From the NCBI GenBank assembly GCA_002371825.1, contig DFHF01000025.1, forward strand, positions 1 through 9,765: a stretch of 9,765 nt of DNA. The letters are read 5' to 3'. Positions within the stretch are counted from its first letter, which is position 1; every line of letters starts with the position of its first letter. Of the stretch, positions 7,501-9,765 are shown piece by piece. The DNA is from Ruminococcus flavefaciens (GTDB lineage Bacteria > Bacillota > Clostridia > Oscillospirales > Ruminococcaceae). The position numbers were made by a program, and so were the translations under genes. Under the pieces are notes generated by a model. That model saw only the letters and a program-made list of their open reading frames with translations, did not search any database and was not told the origin of the DNA.

Positions 7501-7749
7501 TACAGCGTAGTTCTTTGTACCAACACTGTCTACTTTAAGAGCAAGTCTGCCGCTGTCAGTAGTAAGTGTGCACTTACCGCCGCTCTCCTTGTAGGTATCC
7601 CAGCCCTTTGTGCCGGATTCAAATGTTGAATTCTTGATGATATTCTCTGCTGCACTTACATATGTAGCAGAAATTGCAGGGATAGCCGCAGCCATCATTG
7701 AGCAGGCAGCGATAGCAGCTGCACAGCGCTTCAGGTAATGTTTCTTCAT
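4501..7749 (-). CDS. Secreted cellulosomal bifunctional glycoside hydrolase: CBM4-Ig-GH9-dockerin-Thr linker-GH16
   Basis: This 1082-residue enzyme is predicted to cut cellulose (GH9) and beta-1,3-1,4-glucan (GH16). Residues 1-34 are a signal peptide with a basic start, Ala-rich core and cleavage after VSAA. Residues 35-185 resemble a CBM4 module (NSTFESGTKGWDTY). Residues 200-283 are the Ig-like domain that precedes many GH9s (ININQVGYTP). GH9 spans about 285-720, with GGWHDAGDYGRY (Asp341 and Asp344), PEHPHHRPS (648-655) and the likely acid Glu703 in STNEITIYWN. CBM4-Ig-GH9 is the order of CbhA/CelK-type enzymes. The dockerin (about 736-812) has a classic first calcium loop (D739 to D750) and a second, 13-residue loop (D783 to D795). 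A Thr-rich linker (821-849) leads to GH16 (850-1082), a lichenase-like domain with DEIDIE (Glu973 nucleophile, Asp975, Glu977 acid/base). The start ATG has GAGAGGG 10 nt upstream. The gene stands alone, with its own promoter and terminator. R. flavefaciens XynD has a comparable layout (GH11-CBM22-dockerin-GH16). Confidence 0.96.
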   Translation of the reverse strand: MKKHYLKRCAAAIAACSMMAAAIPAISATYVSAAENIIKNSTFESGTKGWDTYKESGGKCTLTTDSGRLALKVDSVGTKNYAVQFSYSVVPLYKNGKYRLSYDISCTTDRFVESMIQQNGGKYTAYTWKGVDIGPTPKTIDYTFTMEYDTDIMAKLCFNCGDQEADPDLPAHTIYLDNVKLELLNPNEVDMSTDTAYQPDININQVGYTPDAKKTAVFRNVNGGKFSVVNADTKQVVYTNDLQGPKSNSSAGETNYIGDFSSVTAAGNYYITCDGVDNSYTFTIGDNVYKNLVDDSVKMLYLQRCGTKVNDADFGHDACHTSLATVYGTNQQIDVSGGWHDAGDYGRYVVPAAKAVADLLYAYGANPSLYSDSIGIPESGNGTPDILDEARFELEWMLKMQASNGGVYHKVSCATFPGFIMPTEETNPLIVTPVSTTATANFCASMAMAYEFYKDVDSSFANKCLSAAEKAWAYLEANTSYQLTNPGDIVTGDYADFSKDDRDERYWAAAQMYRATGNSKYKSAVENMTVRKGLDWATVGDYGNIAIVTMKGIDKDSSLYKNAKDAIVSQADIFLSTSNGQSYGVAITKYDWGSNMTIANSGIIMGLAYQLTGDKSYLAGADSQLNYLLGTNPLGTSFVTGFGTVSPEHPHHRPSVAQGKAMKGMLVGGVDQSLEDDAALAYCADAPAAKCYVDNDGSYSTNEITIYWNSPLTYLLTLTQTDYQQDITIDPPTGIVWGDADCDGNVKMNDAVLIMQAISNGDIYGENGSSETHITSKGIINGDVYNNGDKLTPRDALSIQLYLLHRLDKLPESYMQSSDPVVTTTTAVVTTTTTTTTTAATTTTTSTPSNLPFPDKGTPMNSNASLVADFRKGQPSSFIASDGWSNQSVFNCFWHKENTSYKDGVLNLTIDKKRSDSKYPDSAKYPYSAAEYRTTKFYGYGYYETSMQAIKNDGVVSSFFTYTGESDNNPWDEIDIEVLGKDTTKVQFNYYTNSKGDHEFMYDLGFDASEAFHTYGFDWQPDHITWYVDGKAVYTAYDNIPKTPGKIMMNVWPGITVDDWLKPFNGNTPLTARYQWVTYNQQ
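5203..5289 (-). repeat. Threonine-codon repeat tract encoding the dockerin-GH16 linker
   Basis: Bases 5203-5289 encode residues 821-849 of the GH9/GH16 enzyme, nearly all Thr (ACA, ACT and ACC codons), interrupted by Ala and Val and ending in STPS. Such Thr-rich linkers are flexible, protease-resistant and often glycosylated in ruminococcal enzymes. The triplet-repeat nature makes in-frame length change by slippage plausible. Confidence 0.9.
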
Positions 7750-7759
7750 AATTTAATTT

Positions 7760-7766
7760 CCCTCTC
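7760..7766 (-). promoter_or_regulatory. Ribosome binding site of the GH9/GH16 gene
   Basis: On the minus strand, GAGAGGG lies 10 nt before ATG (7749-7747). It is a moderate Shine-Dalgarno match with a slightly long spacer. It supports this ATG, which also begins a proper signal peptide. Confidence 0.72.
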
Positions 7767-7833
7767 GATCTATGTTTTTTACATTTTATTTACCCCACAG
7801 GGTATCCGTTCATAGTTTTCATTAATAATATAC

Positions 7834-7839
7834 ATTATA
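7834..7839 (-). promoter_or_regulatory. Probable -10 box for the GH9/GH16 gene
   Basis: A perfect TATAAT is present on the minus strand about 85 nt before the start codon. At 17 bp spacing the -35 position reads AAACTT, a poor match, and a better TTGTCA (7870-7865) is 25 bp away, too far. A good -10 with a weak -35 is typical of promoters that need an activator. The direct repeats just upstream fit that reading, which is inference. Confidence 0.5.
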
Positions 7840-7863
7840 AGCTGGATTTTGTATATAAGTTTT

Positions 7864-7909
7864 ATGACAAAAATAGTAATTTAATGACATTCCGATGCCG
7901 TAAATAGTA
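7864..7909 (-). repeat. Interleaved short direct repeats upstream of the cellulase promoter
   Basis: ATGACA occurs at 7864-7869 and 7884-7889, exactly 20 bp apart and within longer TTTA(A)TGACA matches. AAATAGTA occurs at 7871-7878 and 7902-7909, exactly 31 bp apart. Offsets near two and three helical turns put each pair on one face of the DNA. The block begins 24 bases upstream of the TATAAT box, where an activator would bind. The regulator is unknown. Confidence 0.42.
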
Positions 7910-8006
7910 CAGTTTCACGCTGTTTTAGGCGGGATACCCGGTCTTTCTTCACCATTAATGTGATTTCTCTGACCGATACGGAACAGACTGCACCTTTTCC
8001 GGATGC

Positions 8007-8048
8007 AAAAAGGGACCGCTCAGGAAAATGACCTGAAACGATCCCTTT
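8007..8048 (-). terminator. Intrinsic terminator after carB
   Basis: On the minus strand AAAGGGA pairs with TCCCTTT (plus 8042-8048 with 8009-8015). Inside it, CG/CG and TCAGG/CCTGA (8020-8024 with 8032-8036) extend the stem with small bulges. The structure ends in five T residues. It starts 26 bases after the carB stop codon, so carB is the last gene of its transcript and the cellulase gene is transcribed separately. Confidence 0.87.
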
Positions 8049-8073
8049 AATTGTTATAACATCTTTTTAAGCC

Positions 8074-9765
8074 TTACTTGATGTCCTTGTGGTGAGCCTG
8101 GAGTGACTTTACACCGAAGTGCTTGTTCTCCTTGATAGCTCTGATTCCCTCTGCACTTGCCTTGGCAGCAGCCATTGTTGTGATATAGGGGATCCTGTGC
8201 TTGATAGCAGCCTTACGGATATAGCTGTCATCGTGAGCACTTGTCTTTCCGGCAGGAGTATTGATGATGAGCTGGATCTCGCCGTTAGCGATCTCGTCAG
8301 CGATATTAGGTCTGCCCTCGTAGATCTTGAAGATCTTCTCAGCAGGGATACCTGCTTCCTTTATCATCTCGTAGCTTCTTCCGGTAGCTATAATGCGGAA
8401 TCCGAGTTCATTGAAGTTCTTAGCTATCTCAACGAGCTCAGGCTTGTCTCTGTCACAAACGCTGAGGAGAACAGTTCCCTCCATAGGAAGTCTTGTCTGA
8501 GTAGCCTCCTGAGCCTTGTAGTAAGCCTCGCCGAATGTAGGAGCGATACCGAGGACCTCACCTGTAGAACGCATCTCAGGTCCGAGGACAGGGTCTACCT
8601 CCTGGAACATATTGAAGGGGAATACAGCTTCCTTTACGCCGTAGTGGCAGATCTCACGGTCATGGAGCTCCGGTACAGGAGAAGGTCTGCCGGTGAGTGA
8701 AGCTGTGATTATATCTGTAGCGATCCTTACCATGTTGATATCGCATACCTTTGATACCAGCGGAACAGTTCTTGATGCACGGGGATTAGCCTCGAGAACA
8801 TAAACTGTGTCGCCCTCGATAGCGTACTGCATATTCATAAGACCGCAAACGTTCATCTCAACAGCGATCTTCTTTGTATAATCCTTGATAGTAGCGATCT
8901 GCTTTTCTGTCAGGTTCTTTGCAGGGAGGATACAAGCGGAGTCACCGGAGTGAACACCTGCAAGCTCGATATGCTCCATAACAGCAGGAACAAAGCAGTT
9001 TGTACCGTCGGAAATAGCGTCAGCCTCACACTCTGTAGCGTGGTTGAGGAAACGGTCGATGAGTATAGGTCTGTCAGGTGTAACACCAACAGCAGCAGAC
9101 ATATATACCTTCATCATTTCGTCATCGTGAACTATCTCCATTCCACGTCCGCCGAGAACGTAGGAAGGACGAACCATTACAGGATAGCCGATACGGTTGG
9201 CTATTTCAAGAGCTTCGTCAACATTTACAGCCATTCCGGACTCAGGCATGGGTATGCCAAGCTTGTCCATCATAGCACGGAAGTGGTCACGGTCCTCAGC
9301 CAAGTCGATGGTCTCAGGAGTTGTACCAAGAATGTTGACACCGTACTTCTTAAGGTCGTTTGCAAGGTTAAGAGGAGTCTGTCCGCCGAACTGAGCGATA
9401 ACTCCCACAGGCTTTTCCTTCTCGTGGATAGAGAGAACGTCCTCAAGTGTAAGGGGCTCGAAATAGAGCTTATCTGATGTATCATAGTCAGTAGAAACTG
9501 TCTCAGGGTTGCAGTTTACGATAATTGACTCGAAGCCAAGCTTCTTAAGAGCAAGAGCAGCGTGAACGCAGCAGTAGTCGAACTCGATACCCTGTCCTAT
9601 TCTGTTAGGACCGCCGCCGAGGATCATTATCTTCGGCTTGTCAGTGCTTACAGGGCTGTTATCCTCTGCAAGGTGGTATGTTGAGTAGTAGTAAGCAGCG
9701 TTCTCAGTACCGCTGACATGAACGCCCTCCCAGGCCTCCTTGATACCGAAGCCGATGCGGGCATT
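8074..9765 (-). CDS. carB: Carbamoyl-phosphate synthase large subunit, C-terminal half (5' end outside window)
   Basis: CarB makes carbamoyl phosphate from bicarbonate, ATP and ammonia supplied by the CarA glutaminase, feeding pyrimidine and arginine synthesis in the cytoplasm. The frame is open to the window edge, and the 563 visible residues are about half of a usual ~1070. In order they show the linker ending in YYYSTY, the second synthetase domain beginning GGGPNRIGQGIEFDYCC, NPETVSTDYDTSDKLYFEPL, the ATP-grasp core (RPSYVLGGRGMEIV, EHIELAGVHSGDSAC, EANPRASRTVPLVSK), GPEMRSTGEVLG, and a C-terminal MGS-like allosteric domain of about 140 residues (EGRPNIADEI, INTPAGK, RKAAIKHRIPYITT). The sequence is closer to the E. 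coli type than to B. subtilis PyrAB at the GGGPNRIGQG motif. The ATG at 9627 is internal, since clear CarB sequence precedes it. The segment before YYYSTY lacks the usual VDTCAAEF motif. A terminator follows the stop. Confidence 0.97.
   Translation of the reverse strand, partial: NARIGFGIKEAWEGVHVSGTENAAYYYSTYHLAEDNSPVSTDKPKIMILGGGPNRIGQGIEFDYCCVHAALALKKLGFESIIVNCNPETVSTDYDTSDKLYFEPLTLEDVLSIHEKEKPVGVIAQFGGQTPLNLANDLKKYGVNILGTTPETIDLAEDRDHFRAMMDKLGIPMPESGMAVNVDEALEIANRIGYPVMVRPSYVLGGRGMEIVHDDEMMKVYMSAAVGVTPDRPILIDRFLNHATECEADAISDGTNCFVPAVMEHIELAGVHSGDSACILPAKNLTEKQIATIKDYTKKIAVEMNVCGLMNMQYAIEGDTVYVLEANPRASRTVPLVSKVCDINMVRIATDIITASLTGRPSPVPELHDREICHYGVKEAVFPFNMFQEVDPVLGPEMRSTGEVLGIAPTFGEAYYKAQEATQTRLPMEGTVLLSVCDRDKPELVEIAKNFNELGFRIIATGRSYEMIKEAGIPAEKIFKIYEGRPNIADEIANGEIQLIINTPAGKTSAHDDSYIRKAAIKHRIPYITTMAAAKASAEGIRAIKENKHFGVKSLQAHHKDIK

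Larger units (their letters stand above)
7750..8073 (-). other. Intergenic regulatory region between carB and the GH9/GH16 gene (no gene)
   Basis: I see no coding region in these 324 bases. From the carB side it holds a palindrome TGTTATAACA (8052-8061), the carB terminator (8007-8048), about 95 bases with no recognised signal (only a short CGGG/CCCG inverted pair at 7930-7940), short direct repeats (7864-7909), a TATAAT box (7834-7839), a small leader hairpin TACCC/GGGTA (7791-7804) and the ribosome binding site (7760-7766). It is markedly AT-rich from 7750 to 7890. Confidence 0.75.

Noticed and set aside
7865..7870. TTGTCA on the minus strand as the -35 box of the cellulase promoter
   Set aside because: It is 25 bp from the TATAAT box, too far for a normal sigma-A promoter, and no suitable -10 exists at 16-18 bp. 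It may instead be part of the ATGACA repeat.
8052..8061. Palindrome TGTTATAACA after the carB stop
   Set aside because: At 10 bp in an AT-rich spacer before a terminator it is likely to be chance, and there is no promoter beside it to regulate.
8119..8700. Plus-strand open frame of 193 codons opposite carB
   Set aside because: It is antisense to the conserved MGS-like and synthetase regions of CarB. Length alone is not evidence and the protein looks like reversed codon usage.

Overview
The window looks like chromosomal DNA from a cellulolytic, cellulosome-forming Ruminococcus (R. flavefaciens-like, Firmicutes/Clostridia). This is inferred from one gene: a secreted GH9 cellulase that carries a ruminococcal-type dockerin between two catalytic domains, joined to a GH16 lichenase by a poly-threonine linker. 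The other genes are housekeeping or envelope genes that fit a Gram-positive anaerobe. No mobile elements, CRISPR arrays, tRNAs or rRNAs were seen.

Layout. Bases 1-552 (+) hold the C-terminal part of murA (peptidoglycan precursor synthesis), ended by a strong intrinsic terminator. A near-consensus promoter (TTGCAA, 17 bp, TATAAT) then drives a large YfhO-family membrane protein at 785-4273 (+). It probably starts at a TTG codon and ends in a long charged Ala/Glu/Lys tail. It has its own terminator at 4298-4330.

Bases 4331-4500 separate two convergent genes. This gap holds a perfect 12-bp palindrome, the minus-strand terminator of the cellulase gene and a second, unexplained 12-bp hairpin. The minus-strand gene at 4501-7749 encodes a 1082-residue enzyme: signal peptide, CBM4-like module, Ig-like domain, GH9, dockerin, Thr linker, GH16. 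Its 324-bp upstream region (7750-8073) holds a ribosome binding site, a TATAAT box and interleaved short direct repeats that could be an activator site. The same region holds the terminator of the upstream gene carB (8074-9765, minus), whose C-terminal half fills the rest of the window.

Each gene appears to be its own transcription unit, or the end of one, since terminators lie at all three gene boundaries. The functional highlight is the bifunctional cellulosomal enzyme. GH9 would attack cellulose and GH16 mixed-linkage beta-glucan, with the internal dockerin docking both onto a scaffoldin. murA and the YfhO-like protein both act on the envelope but are separated by a terminator and a promoter, so co-transcription is not supported. 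I saw no clearly undescribed system. The best leads are the GH9-Doc-GH16 architecture, the repeat-rich cellulase promoter, the hendecad-like tail of the YfhO protein and an atypical inter-domain segment in CarB.
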